Assembly (NCBI GenBank): GCA_949987565.1 | Contig: OX465101.1 | Location: 21,542,624 to 21,606,623, forward strand | Direction: 5' to 3' | Length of the DNA: 64,000 bases | From: Luidia sarsii | Taxonomy: Eukaryota > Echinodermata > Asteroidea > Paxillosida > Luidiidae | Shown: positions 45,927 through 58,200 of the stretch, piece by piece | Layout of the letters: every line of letters begins with the position of its first letter | Numbering within the stretch: position 1 is the stretch's first letter | Translations under genes and position numbers: made by a program | Notes under the pieces: model-generated | The model's database searches: none | What the model saw: the letters and a program-made list of their open reading frames with translations, nothing else | Told to the model about the DNA's origin: nothing

Positions 45927-48900
45927 GCACATCCAGCCTTACGAATAGAACATCAACAATTGCAACGAAGGAAAACCAGTTTTAGCTATGGTTGAATTCT
46001 GTGTACAGCGTTCCTACAGTCCTCTACGGTGAAGGTAGCCTCATTTCCGATGATTAAAGCATTGTGTTGTTCGGGTAACCCGATTGATGCATATAAAAAA
46101 GATTGTTTATCCATGGTTTATCGCACTTGTAATGTAAGTACAAGGTTGAACATGAATTTCCCCTAATGCGATACTTACTACTAACGTTGAAGGCCGACTC
46201 TGAATTTCCATATTGCTGAGTTGAATTTTGTGCCGTCAACAACCACGGGACAAAGGTTTCACATTTCACGCGGACGGGTGGATGCACAGACACCTGAAGC
46301 CTATTGCACAGCCTCACCTCGCTTCGCAGCTCACCAAAAACATACCAAAAACAGAAGTGGCACATAACACATTTTGATTTTTTTTTTCAGAAGGGAAATA
46401 TAATGTCTAAATGAATGGCTCCTCGAATGGCAAAAGTTATAAAAAGTTTAAATATACAGGTACGGTGCAATAAGATGCTTGTCAAACACTCAAAACTCAA
46501 CAAAATGCATCGTGATTTTTAAAGAGCAAATCGTGGGTTTCTTTTCTCCAAGTATAAACTTCATTCAAGGATTACAGTTTTTCATTATAAACAATTCCTG
46601 AAAATTCAGCTATTGATATTGCAATGATTCAAGACTCGACATTGCATCAACTACCAAAGGTTTTGCTGTGCAAGGAAAACGGGTTAAAAGTTATAATTTA
46701 ACTTTGATCTTAGCTCATCTGTACACTTTGGTGCAAAAACAAATAAATCACGCACTTGTACGACTCCTGTCTCATTTTCTGGACTCGAAGTCACGATAAG
46801 AAATGACTCGAGACCTACTGACTCGGACTTGAAAGTCGGCATGCATGACTTGTGTGATTGGATAAAAATATATTTACCACAAAATAGTATTAATCCCCAT
46901 AATAGTGGTGATTCAAGGTATTTCAGCAGCAATTATTTGTCACCATTGAGTTGGACAGAAACCTTTATACTCCAGGCACAAATGCAGACTATAGATATGG
47001 GATTTCTATGAGTCATTTTTTTTTCTTTTGGTGTACTAGATTGGTTTAAGAAATAAAGGCACTGGACACTAATCCCAGACCTGCTATACGCTGCTTGATC
47101 TTGGGGGAAATAGTCAAAATAAAAGAAACTAAAATGAGTATTATTCCCTCCGAAAGTATGCTTAAATAATAAAATAATGCACACAAATAATGCACACAAA
47201 CTTGTAACTGACTTAAGTGGCCCAAGGTTTCTGAAATGAGAAAGGTCATGCAAGGATAAACACATCTGACCCTCTACTTTTTACATCAAAAATAAAATCA
47301 TGAAGAGGTCTCTCTGATACCGTAATGGTGAGTGAGCCTACTGAAACTACTCTGATAGCGAGGTGACTATAGGATTTATACAATTAATTAGTCAATGATC
47401 AAACATGTTATCAGTAAATTAATGTTTAAATCAACACATGTAACAAACTTTTTTTTTACAATTGCAAAAACAAACGGTTTTTGTTTCTCTTTTGGAAAAT
47501 TCTGACTAGGCACAATGGGTAGACTCTCAAGTTATTATTTTTTTTCTTCTATTTTACCAATTGTAATTGGACACCACGTGGGACTAATTAATTTCCATGG
47601 TGATTAACCTTGTTGATTGGCAATGCAAATTGGTTTGCAGAGCAGGTTCTGCACAAAAAGCCCAGGACTAATCTTTTGGGGCAGGGCCATCTAAAAATTG
47701 CTGGTCAATGCCATATCCACTCGGCATTTGCGTGTGCTGATATCTTGAATACGAGTTGCCCTCCATCCAGGCCAATGCCAGGGTGTCAGTCAACTTGGTC
47801 CATAACCAAGGAGGGGGAGGGAGAGGGAGACGGGGAGGGAGAGGGAGGATAATGACATCAGAGCAACTAGGGTCTGACCAGAGTAGACTGGGAAAGGTAG
47901 GTAATCCAATCCAATGCACTTTAGTATGGCTATATTGGTCAAAAATCTTCTCTTTAAATCTCATACTGGGTATTTGAGTGGAGTCCCCCCCCCCCCCCCC
48001 CCCGTGGCCCCACCTCCTACACTTTAACATCCTTTTATAGATTTGTAAATAAAAGAATACAATCTATCAAAGAGTCACCCAATAGGTTCCTGGTCAGATT
48101 TTTTGGTCGGCAAAGAAATAATGTACAAGCTGAGGACAAGATGCACAACTTATTTTTCCTCCTTCAATGTTCTCTCCTTTCGTAGCATAAAAAAACCCAC
48201 TCAATTTACATGTATTTTACAACTTATCGTGCACTAAATTAAAACTGTACAGTTTCATCAAATGGCCTATGCGGTCTCTACTGCATACCAAGCAGTGTCA
48301 GCATTTGTAGATCCAGTTTCCACACTAAATTAAACAGTCCCTGACCAAAATTAGACGTCACTTGGGGTGAACAATTTCCATTTCCCAAATTCAAGACTGA
48401 TGTTGTTGGCCAGTAAAAAGATTTGTGTATTCAGGGGTGGATTTGACAAAAGTCTCACCATGCATCGCAACTCAACTTACAAAGGATAACCCATTGTACG
48501 TTTTGAATCGTATGGATTCTGTGCATCGCTCACCTCCTTGCCACAAGTTACGACGAGTTTGATGAAATTGACCACAGGTCTTACCAAGAAGTGACAGTTT
48601 AAGATACGGGGAATAGTAGTTGAAGGCGACAATCTGAACAAGATATTACTACAACCTGGCTGGAATCAGAGGAATCTTCCCAACTGGCACTCCCACTGGG
48701 TTGCAGGACCTTCAGACTGGGTAGTTCATTAGAAACCACATCTCGCAGGATCCATTACCATTGCCGCCAAACTCAAAAACGGCTGCATCGTATCTTGAGC
48801 CTGGGGGATAACGTGCTCCCCCAATGAATGCACCATTGGAAACTCATGGGGAACTGTGCAAAGGTGGGCCACTGATACTCAGCCTGATTTCAGATAGGTG

Positions 48901-49037
48901 GTGGTGGCAATCGTTGTGGAGGACTGGAGGTGGTGGTGATGGTGGTGGTGATGGTGATGGTGGTGTTGGTAGGAAGCATCAGATGGCATATATTCAGACT
49001 TCTGAGTGGCCCATCCACTGCCTTGTCCAACACCGAC
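45927..49037. other. Non-coding DNA and 3' flank of CENP-F
   Basis: The right part should hold the CENP-F 3' UTR (minus strand), but no clear AATAAA was placed. It includes a GGTGGTGAT repeat (48920-48972), a GA-rich patch (47810-47850) and a run of about 20 C at 47985-48003. Open frames here show no family resemblance. Confidence 0.5.
47985..48003. repeat. Poly-C run
   Basis: About 19-20 consecutive C. Such runs are prone to length errors in sequencing and assembly. Confidence 0.95.
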
Positions 49038-49250
49038 TCACTGGATCTGGCAGTTTTCCTGCTGGCCGTCGGCCGCTCCTGCAGCAGCCGCAGCAGCAGC
49101 AGCCTGCTTCCTCTTCTGCTGCTCCGGGGACTTCCTGAGGCTGAGGGAGCGCTGGGCCCTCGGTATGCGCCGCTGCTTGGTGGCGTCGGTTGTCTGGGCT
49201 GCCGTCTTCCGTGGGCTGTTTGTAATAGTGCCCAGGGCAGTTGGCACTCC
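49038..49250 (-). CDS. CENP-F last exon with CAAX box
   Basis: 70 codons plus stop. It contains basic and proline-directed motifs (TITNSPRKT, SLRKSPEQQKRK), an eight-alanine run from GCN repeats, and the terminal Cys-Gln-Ile-Gln. In human CENP-F the equivalent cysteine is farnesylated and helps nuclear-envelope and kinetochore targeting. A GTGAGT overlaps the stop region and could act as a cryptic donor, but the conserved CAAX end argues that the stop is used. Confidence 0.9.
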   Translation of the reverse strand, partial: GVPTALGTITNSPRKTAAQTTDATKQRRIPRAQRSLSLRKSPEQQKRKQAAAAAAAAGAADGQQENCQIQ

Positions 49251-52200
49251 CTGTGAAAATAGCCAAGGGAATGTGAGAAATAGAGAGGGAGAGAGGGAGA
49301 AAGAGAGAGAGAGAGGATAGATTTGTAGTTAATCTTAGATCTTCACAGCAATTGTTAATAATGCCCTATCCATTGGTCCAGGCATTGGTGCCTTCTGAAG
49401 GCAATGATGCCACACATACATTCATAGATACAGTACATTGATACATATATACACGGACAGTCATGCTACGTTCCATTTACTGCACACAACGGGCCATTTT
49501 TTTTCAGGCTGACAAAAAGCCACACTGATGGCCATACTGTGCCAGGTTTGTGCTGACTTGTGCTCAACTGGTTTGACCAATTGGTTGCCGGTCTCCGATA
49601 TGAATGCAACGTTCCCAACTTCCCATCCCTGCACACGAACGAGCACACCTACCCCTGCCACTGACTGCTGGCTGCGGGTCACTCTCTTGGGAAGTGGCTC
49701 GCCCTGGGAGGAGGAGGAGGAGGAGGAGGAGGTGGTGGTGGTGGCTCGGAAGGTGAAGCCCTGCTGACTGCCCTCCACGCTGCTCTGGCTACCCTGGCTG
49801 CTGGGGAGGAAGCTGACCCTGCCCTGCTCCGCCGGCGTCTCCTGGGACCTGGCGCCGGAGCTGCGGGTGATGCGTGAGGCCGGCGCTGGCCCCAGTCGAC
49901 TCCTGGTGGTCAGCCTCCCTGCTGCAATGGGGAAAAAAAAACCACCTAAATGTATCAAGACCTGAACCAAATTACGCTGTCTTTTCTACACACAAAAAAG
50001 CCAATCATAATACATAATTGGAGTATATTACAGCGATTGTCGACAAATTTCTTCCGGCATCTTAATGAGACATTCTAGGAAGAGCGTGATTGATAGAATG
50101 TCACTCAAACTTTTGTTAAGCAAAATTGACAACCATGGCATGCAGATGTTCATCCATGGCAATTGAGACACTTGTCCCGGCTGAAATTTCATCATCAAAA
50201 ACAAGTTTAAGATTATCTATTGATGACTGGATTGCAATTGTAAGATGCTCTGATTGAACAGTGAATACGTACGCACCTCGACTCTTGATCTCTTTGGCCG
50301 GCTCATGGGGCTGGTCTGGCTGCCTGCCTTCGTTGCCACTTTGATGCCTGACTCGTTTGGTTTCCTCGGGCTTCACAGGAGTGCTCAGGGGTCGCTTGCC
50401 CGACCGCACCGGCAAGTGGCTGCGGTGATGGTTGCTGGCGTCCTTGTGCTCTGGGGATAGCTGTGAGGACAGGGTTGGGCCGGCTTTGGCTTCTGTCGGC
50501 CCGAGGTCAGGATTTGTGGGCTGCTGCTGCTGCTGGCCAGTGGGAGCGACCGACTGGGCCTGGGAGTCCCTGCTGCTGGAAGACCTCCGTGCAGAGAGCC
50601 GGGTTCTCCTCCGTGTGGGACTTGGCGTCTTGACAGGAGCGTGTGCCAAGGGGGCATCTGCCGACGACTCAGATTGGCTCTGCAGACCGCGCGACCCGAG
50701 CTGACTCGTTTGGGCATCGGAAGAGGGAGGAGAGGACCTGGTGAGATTTTCAGCAGCGCGCAAGGTACGCTCATTGGACTTAGCACTATCGGCAGCGGCG
50801 TGGTTGGGCTTGGCCATCTTGGCGCCCTTGAGCATCTTGGAGAGGACCTTGACCCTGCAGGCCAGGGTCTCGTTGACGCCCTCCAGCTTGTTGTACTTGA
50901 TGAGGAGCTGGGCGTGGCTCTTCAGCTGCTGGTTGGCCTCGGCCTCGTGGTTGCGGGCCAGGTCCCGGAGGCTCAGGGCTTCCTCCGTCTTCCCCTCCAG
51001 CTTCTTCCGCAGCTCGGTGATCTCCCCGTTGCTCTGCCCGTCGGCGCCGGGCCGCCTCGCCCCGGACCTCGGCTCGCTCCTCTCGTCTTCCATCCGGGCC
51101 ACGTGGTTCTGGAGGCTGGAAAGGTCCTTCTCCAGTCGGCGGGAGTTGTTGATGGCAAACTGCAGCTTGCCCTGGAGGGACTCCTTGTCCTTGGTCAGCT
51201 CGTGCACCTCCGCCGCCAGCTGCCTCGCGTCGCTGTCCTTTGAGGTCTTGGCGTCTGCGCTAGCCTTAGCCAGGCTCTCCTCTGCTCTGGACCGGGCCAT
51301 TGTCTCCACGGCGAGCTGGGCGCTGAGAGCGGCGCACTGCACCTCTGCCTTCTTCAGGTCCTCGCTGGCACAGGGGCTCTCCTCGACATGCCTCAGCTTG
51401 GCGCTGACCGCCTTGAGGGCCTGGTTGGCCTTCTCCGCCGACAGCTTCTGCTGCTCCACCTGGGACAGGGCCTCTTGGAGCCGCTCCTCCTGAAAACGGG
51501 TTCAAATGACAGGGTGAGGAGAGAGAGAGAGAGAAGCGGGTGAGGATAACAGCCATCCAAGCAGTCAGCTATAACTGAGAGCTGTCAAGAGTTGTTCAGG
51601 GGCAGGGGATGGACTTTAAACCCACACTTCTTGTCAAAATAATGTCAAATTGTTGTCCCTGGTTTTCTAGTCAAATTCATCCTATTATAGCCCTAACATT
51701 TTGTAAATTAAACTGGGTTGTGGTAATTTGGGGTTTCAAGTGGGGTTAGGGTTAATTGGCCCAGCTCTCCTCCAAAGGGTTTTACTGGTGATTACAATCA
51801 TTGGGTTTAAAAACTTAAAATACTCAATTTGCAGCTTAAAGTGCTTGCTGGTTGCCACAGTCCCCTGTCATACTACAGTGTGCACTAGTCATTCCAAATT
51901 GTTGCAATATCGGAGATCGTAGTCAAATATTCTGATTATGTGATGGCAATGAGGTGCATGGAAGTGGCACGGTAATACTACTTCTTCAAAAAGCCCTTCT
52001 TCAATGGGCATAGCTGAGTGAGTTTAGGGTTTATTCGTTGACAGTGAGGATTGGCAGAGGTACTTCCCCTTAGAAAAAAGGCCCAGGGAAGGAGTATCCA
52101 AGCTCCATACCTGTTCTGCAGACTGGGTCTGGAGACTCTCCAGCTGTTCCTGAGTGCTTGCCAGGCAGGACTTGGATGCATCATTCTCAATATGCAATCG

Positions 52201-55200
52201 TTCAACCTAGTGCAAAAAAAAAAAAAAAAAAAAGAAGAAGAAGCTGTAAATGCCACTTATAAGAGCTCATCTGTAGCTCTGAAAAATCATCCGTTGAAAT
52301 TGAACATGAACCCAGAACAGAACTTACTAATAAAATTACACTTCAAACAAAGATTTGCTCTGGGTGTTGCAATTATATCAGAGCACAAATATCAGAGTGT
52401 GTAGCCATATCTAGGAAAATACTTGGCTATATCTGGATATAGCGCCAAGGTGGATGGATGGAGACAATGCATGATGTAAACTGTGTCAGCAAATACGCCT
52501 GAGGGGACACGAGGGACAAAACAGTCAGGGCACAGAAGTGGTCAATTGAACTGGGTCAGCGGTACAGTGGGGCTGACCTCTGCTTGCAACTCCGAGGCTT
52601 CTCGTCTCGACTCCTCCTCCAGCGTAGCCGCTCTTTGCTCAGCGGCCTCCAGTCCGGCCCGCGACGTCCGCAACTCCTCAGACTTGGCCTGCAGACCGGC
52701 CTCCAGCTCCCTCTTCTCTTCGGCCGCTCGACTGAGATCCAGCTGCAACGAGAACGACACAGTCCAGTCATTAAAGGGAAGAACAGTTTCAGTCAGTTTC
52801 TTCTTCCAGAAACAAAACAACTGGGTGTGGCTGAGGAGAGATTGAAACTTAACGGCGGAGAAACCTTTGAGAAGTTTTATAGATACCCATCATAAACTTT
52901 GAAACTAATTTCAACAAAACTCTTAAGATTTAGAGGGCCTGACGTTTCGATCCTAGCAGGACCTTTCTCAAAGGACCTTTCTCTGCCTTTGAGAAAGGTC
53001 CTGCTAGGATCGAAACGTCAGGCCCACTAAATTTTAAGATTTACATTTTGTTTTGCTTATCTGAATAAAATAGAAAGACATTCAAGTGAATATGTAAACT
53101 AGTTCACATGATTGAATCCATTTGAAAAAAAGTGGCAAAGAAAACTTTGTCTGGACCAGAACTTGAACCTTAGGCCTCTCGTTTTACAGACCAACCAATG
53201 CTCATGCCATCGGAGCTATCCAGCCCTTAGATGGCGGCCTTCCCAAGTAGTCAACTGGTCTTGCAGCCATGTTGGGATGCACTTGTAAGAAGCATTCAAT
53301 CATTTAACATCATTAACATGATCATGAGTTCATGACCCCAGGTTCATTCCGATGAAACAAACAAGCAGTTCGGGGATCACAGTCGGAGCAGATTTTTCAA
53401 TTAAAGTCCAGTTTTCCTTAAGATGGTGTCTAATTGGCCTTTCATTTCAATTTGTGTGTATGGGTTAAAGTTATGACAAATTACCCATACTACTTTAGGT
53501 ACACGTATGTGGATAACAGTGCTCAAGTCAAGCTCTCAAAATGTGGACTTATATAGGCATCCCACTCACCTTTGCAGTCTCACATTCTTCAACTCTTGAT
53601 TCCAGGGTCATCTTGGCCTCCTCCAGCTCAGCGTTCAACACCTCCATCCTCTGTCGGCTCTCGCTCTCAATCTCGCCCAGAGACTCCTGCAGGTCCTGGC
53701 ATCGTCTCTCCCGCTCCTGCAGCTGTGCCTGGAGGCCGGCCATCTCCGCCAACTGCACCCGCTGCGTCTCGCTCTCCTCGCTCAGGCTGCTGTTCTCCCG
53801 GCTCAGGGTGCGGACTTGCTCGGCCAGCTCCCCTAGTCGGTCTTGCTGGTTGGCGAGCTCGGTGCCGAGGGCCGAGATCTCCTCCTCCGTGGCCCGCTCC
53901 ATGGTCTGCTGCAACCTCTCCGCGGCTTCCCGCTGGTGCTCCAGCTGCTTGACCTGCTCGGTCCGGTCGCCGAGCTCCGTCCGGGCCGACCTCAGATCAT
54001 CTCTCAGTTCCTCTCGCTCCGCACTGACAGTTTCTGTCTCCGCTGTGGACTGGCCGAGTTGGGATTCCAGCCGCACGACCTCGGCCCTCAAAGTCTCGTA
54101 TTCACCGTCTGCGAGTGTCTTCTGACGCGACACCTCCTCCAATTTCTCGGAGATGGCTTGGAGTTTCTCTGTTAGCTCAACTACCTCGACCTGGTGAGCA
54201 GCCTCTGCATCTTCGATGATTCCGGTCGTTTCCTCTTTTTCAGATTCCAGAACTTGAACAGTTTGGGAGAGGGAAGCGATCTTCCCTTCTGCAGAGGACA
54301 ACTCCTCGAGTTTATCTTGGAGACTCTCTGTCGTGTCCCAGTTCTCACTGTTTGCTTTCTCCAGATTCTCCTCAGAAACTGCCAAAGCCTTTGTTAGATT
54401 ATCCCTCTCCTTCTCTGCTCTTTCTAGGGATTCCTCGAGTTCTGAAATTCTCATTTGTTTCTCCTCAATTTCCCTCTCTCTCTGATTCACGCAGTCTACG
54501 AGATCGCTCAGCTCGGATTCTTGCGAGGTTTGGTTTGTACTCAGGGTCTCCAAGGCATTCAGAGCCTCCTCCTTCCGGGCCTTCAGCTGGCTATTCTCTC
54601 TCGTCAACTCCTCCAGTTGGTGTCTTGAATCCGCTTGTTGGTGGCTTACTTGTGTCCTGAGGTCGGCAATTTCAGTTTCCAGGACCTGAATCCTGAGGGC
54701 GGAGTTGTCTCCCTCATTCAGGAGCTCCTCCCGATCCTTTGTGATGGTCTCCACCTGGTGCTGCAGCTCAGAGATGGCGGCAAGCTGCTGCTGCTCTGTG
54801 TCGCGCTGGTTGGCCTCGGCGACTGCACGCAACTCCACAAGCTCCTGGATTTGGATGGCCTGCTGCTCCACGGTCGACCTGGCCTCTGTCAGCTGGCTCT
54901 CCACCTCCCTCTGCCCTGCTTCCATGGTGGTGATGTGCACCTTAAGCTCTGTGCACCCATCTCTGATCGCCTTCACCTCAGCCTGTGTCAAGGCGAGCTC
55001 CTCCTCAATGACCGTTTTCTCCTCGGCCCTTTCAGACACTTCCTTGACAAGGCTCTCTTTTTCCTCCTCGTGTTTCTGGCATTCAATCTGGACGGCCACC
55101 AGACGGCTTTCCAAATCGGTTTTCTCGACGTGTAAACTGGATACTGTGCTTTTGTGCTCTTGGCACTCTTGCTGAACAGTGCTCAGATCTCCAACAACTT

Positions 55201-58200
55201 GCTGATAATTGGAAATGGATTCTTCTCTCTCGGTCTGTAATTGACTCAGTTGGGCCTCCAGCTCGTTCACTCTTGTTGTTAAACACAGAGCATCGCTGTT
55301 GAAATTCTTGGCCTTTTCGAGATTCTCCAATCTCGATGCCTTTTCCAGAGATACCTCTTCTTTGAGGCTGTCCAAGGTTATGCCAAGATCATCATTCCTC
55401 CTCAGCAGAGTGACGTTTTCCTCCTGGAGCAGATTTTTCTGTTCTTGGGTCGACCTCAGTGATTCTTTGACCTCCGAAAACTCTTGACTCAGGTTGTCAA
55501 CTGTGCAGGCCAACTCGGTCTTGTCTGCCTGCAAAGATTCTAGCGCACTTGTTTTCTCCTTTGCTTCTTCTTGGAGACTGCTGCACACCTCCTTGAGCGA
55601 GCTAATCTCGCCTCTTTGAGATTCTGCATCTGTTTCTACAGATCTCCTCTCTTGTTCCATATCCTCCAGTTTTCCGAGCAGCTCAGCGAGTGCCGTTTGG
55701 CGCAGTTCAATTTCAGGGGACAGGTTGTCCAGTTGGGTCCTGGCCACTTCTAAGTCAGCTTGAAGACTGAACTTGTCCTGTTGTAGGGTGTCCACCTCCT
55801 CCTTCAGAGCTGCATTCTCGGAGAGAATGGCTTCCAGTTTCACTTGTTGGCCCTCGCCCGTTGAGACCTGTGACCCAATTTCATCTCTCAGAACGCTCAA
55901 CTGGTACTGGGTCTCCTCCGCTCTTTTCTTTGAAGTGTCCAACTCTTGAAGCAAATCGCTGATTCTGGAGTGCGTCATGTCACGGTCTACTTCGGCAGCC
56001 CTCATTTTTGTTTCCAGCTCTTCCCTGATGGCACCTGAAAGGTCCTGACCCTCATTGGTACTTTGTTTCAGCAACTCTTGCTCGATGGCATTCTTTCCCT
56101 CAAGGAGAGCCTCAAGGTCCCGCTGCGTCAAATTGAGCTTTTGGGACAGAGCCTCAATCTGTTTCTCTTGTTGGGTAATCTGGTGCTCAAGCTCTTCCCG
56201 CACATGGGTGTGCTCCTTGTCGGCAAAGGTCTGGGCATCCCTCTGCTCGCGCAGCTCTGTCTGTAGTGTATCAATGCGTACGACGGCTGCCTGGATCTTC
56301 TCGCTACTCTCCCCATGGGCACGTTTCAGCTTCTGCAAATCTTCCTCGCTCTTTTGACTTGTGAGTGTGGCCTCTGAAAGGAGGGTCTCCAGCTGTAGTT
56401 TCTCTTGCTTCAAAGCGGCAATATCGGCCTCAGCAGATTCCCTGCGTGACAGGGCGACCTCTCTGGCTTTGTCCAGATCCTCTTGCAACTTGGAGATGCA
56501 CTGCGTCTCCACCTCCAGGGCAGCTCGATTTTCCTGCTCCAGGGCTTCAAACTTGCATCTGAGCAGCTCAGTCTCCTTGGCGTGTTTCTCCTCCACCAGA
56601 CTCAGCTTGTCTTCACTCTCTGCGAGTGACTGCAGCAGACACAACTTCTCCTCAGTGAGCGATGACTTCACGGATTCCAGCTGTTGCTCCAAATGTTCCG
56701 TCAGCTCTGTCTTGCTCCTTAGCTGCTCCTCGAATCTCAGAGCTTCAGACTCCAGGAGCTTGACCTTTGCACTGAGTTCAGCTTCAGTGGAGGCAGTACT
56801 TCTGCTCTTCTGCAACAGGCTTTCCCCGAGTTGATCGATAGCTTGCTGTTTCTCACAGATCAGGTCCTCTCTTGTAGCGATGCCCTCTTTCAGGCGGGAG
56901 ATCTCCTCCTTGAGTTTTTCGCTGAATTCCTGGGCACTTGATTCGCGCTCGACATTCTCAAACTCTTTCCGCTCATGCAGTTCTCGCTCGGCTTCTAATT
57001 GTGCCGTCACCTGCATGACCTGAGCATTTAGGCATTCCACTCTGTGGTTGTCTTCCACGTGCTTCTGTTGGGCATCATTCAGGTCACTCTTTGATTGGGA
57101 AAGCTGTTCCCGGATGGCTCTCATCTCACTCTTGCCGTTCTCAATCAGCGCCTGAAGCTCCTCCTCTCTATCCGTAAATTTACCCGCTTCCGCCTTGAAA
57201 GCATTCTCCTTCAGCTCGAGGCTTTCACGCAGGCTTACAACCTCTGCCTTCAGATTACAGGCCTCCTTCCTGTTTTCGGCCAGCTCTTTCTTGTAATCCC
57301 CTTGGCTGACTGACAGTTGGTCCTCGCTCTCCTCCAGCTGCTGCCTGAGTTCCTCGATGCAGGCGGTCCTCTCGCTCGCCGTCTGCTCCAGGTCGCAGAT
57401 CTGATTGCCCTGTGCAATGATGATCTGCTCCTGCTGTGCCGACTTCTTGGTGACGGCCAGCAAGTCCGTTTCCGTGGCCGCTCTAGAAGCATCTAGGGTG
57501 TCTGCATACTCCTTGGACACTCCTAGCAACCTCTCGGCATCGGCAAGCTGAGCCTTAGTCTCACTCAGTGCAGCTTCCGCTTCAGTTTTCTGTTCAGTCT
57601 GGGCCTTCATCAGCTGATCCCAGCGTTCCCTCTCCTCTTCGACTGTCTGCTGTAAGCTACAGTGGATGCTTTTCTCTTCCGACAGACTTTCGCCAGTATC
57701 ATGGAGAGTGGCTTTTGTCGACTCCAGCTCATTTTGCAGATCTTGCAAGCTCTCCTTGAGAGTTGCTACGGTGGTGGTCATGTTTGCCAGCTGCTCAGAT
57801 TTACCAAGCTGCAGGTCCTCCAGAATGCTTCTGTTTTCTTCCAGTTCTCCTGCCAGCGTAGCACACTTCTCCTGGAAGGTAGTTGCCACAGCACGGCTCT
57901 CCTCCAAGTCGTTCTTCAGGGAATCTATGGTCTGACTCTGGCTTTCAATCTGGTCAGACAGAGCACCGACTGCTTTCCTCTTATCCTGCAGCAAAGATGC
58001 GTGCTCCTCAATGTTCGTCTTCAAGGAAGTCAATTCTATGTGGAGGGCTTCAACGTTCGCTTCTTTCTCGGCAACTTCGGCTTTCAGGTTCTCCAGGACA
58101 TCCTCTTGGCAGGATTCTCGATGTTTCAGGTCAGCCAGCATCTGCTGCAGCGTTTCGCTTTCCTTCTTGTGGACTTCCACTTCGGTCTGAGCATTTGAGA

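Noticed and set aside
41502..45995. 1497-residue plus-strand and 1465-residue minus-strand open frames
   Set aside because: They are the 21-bp satellite read in frames without stops. The flanks add no domain, both strands are equally open, and variants do not favour any frame.
50641..51493. 200- and 250-residue plus-strand frames
   Set aside because: Antisense shadows of CENP-F exon 50277-51489; the minus strand carries the conserved protein and splice sites.
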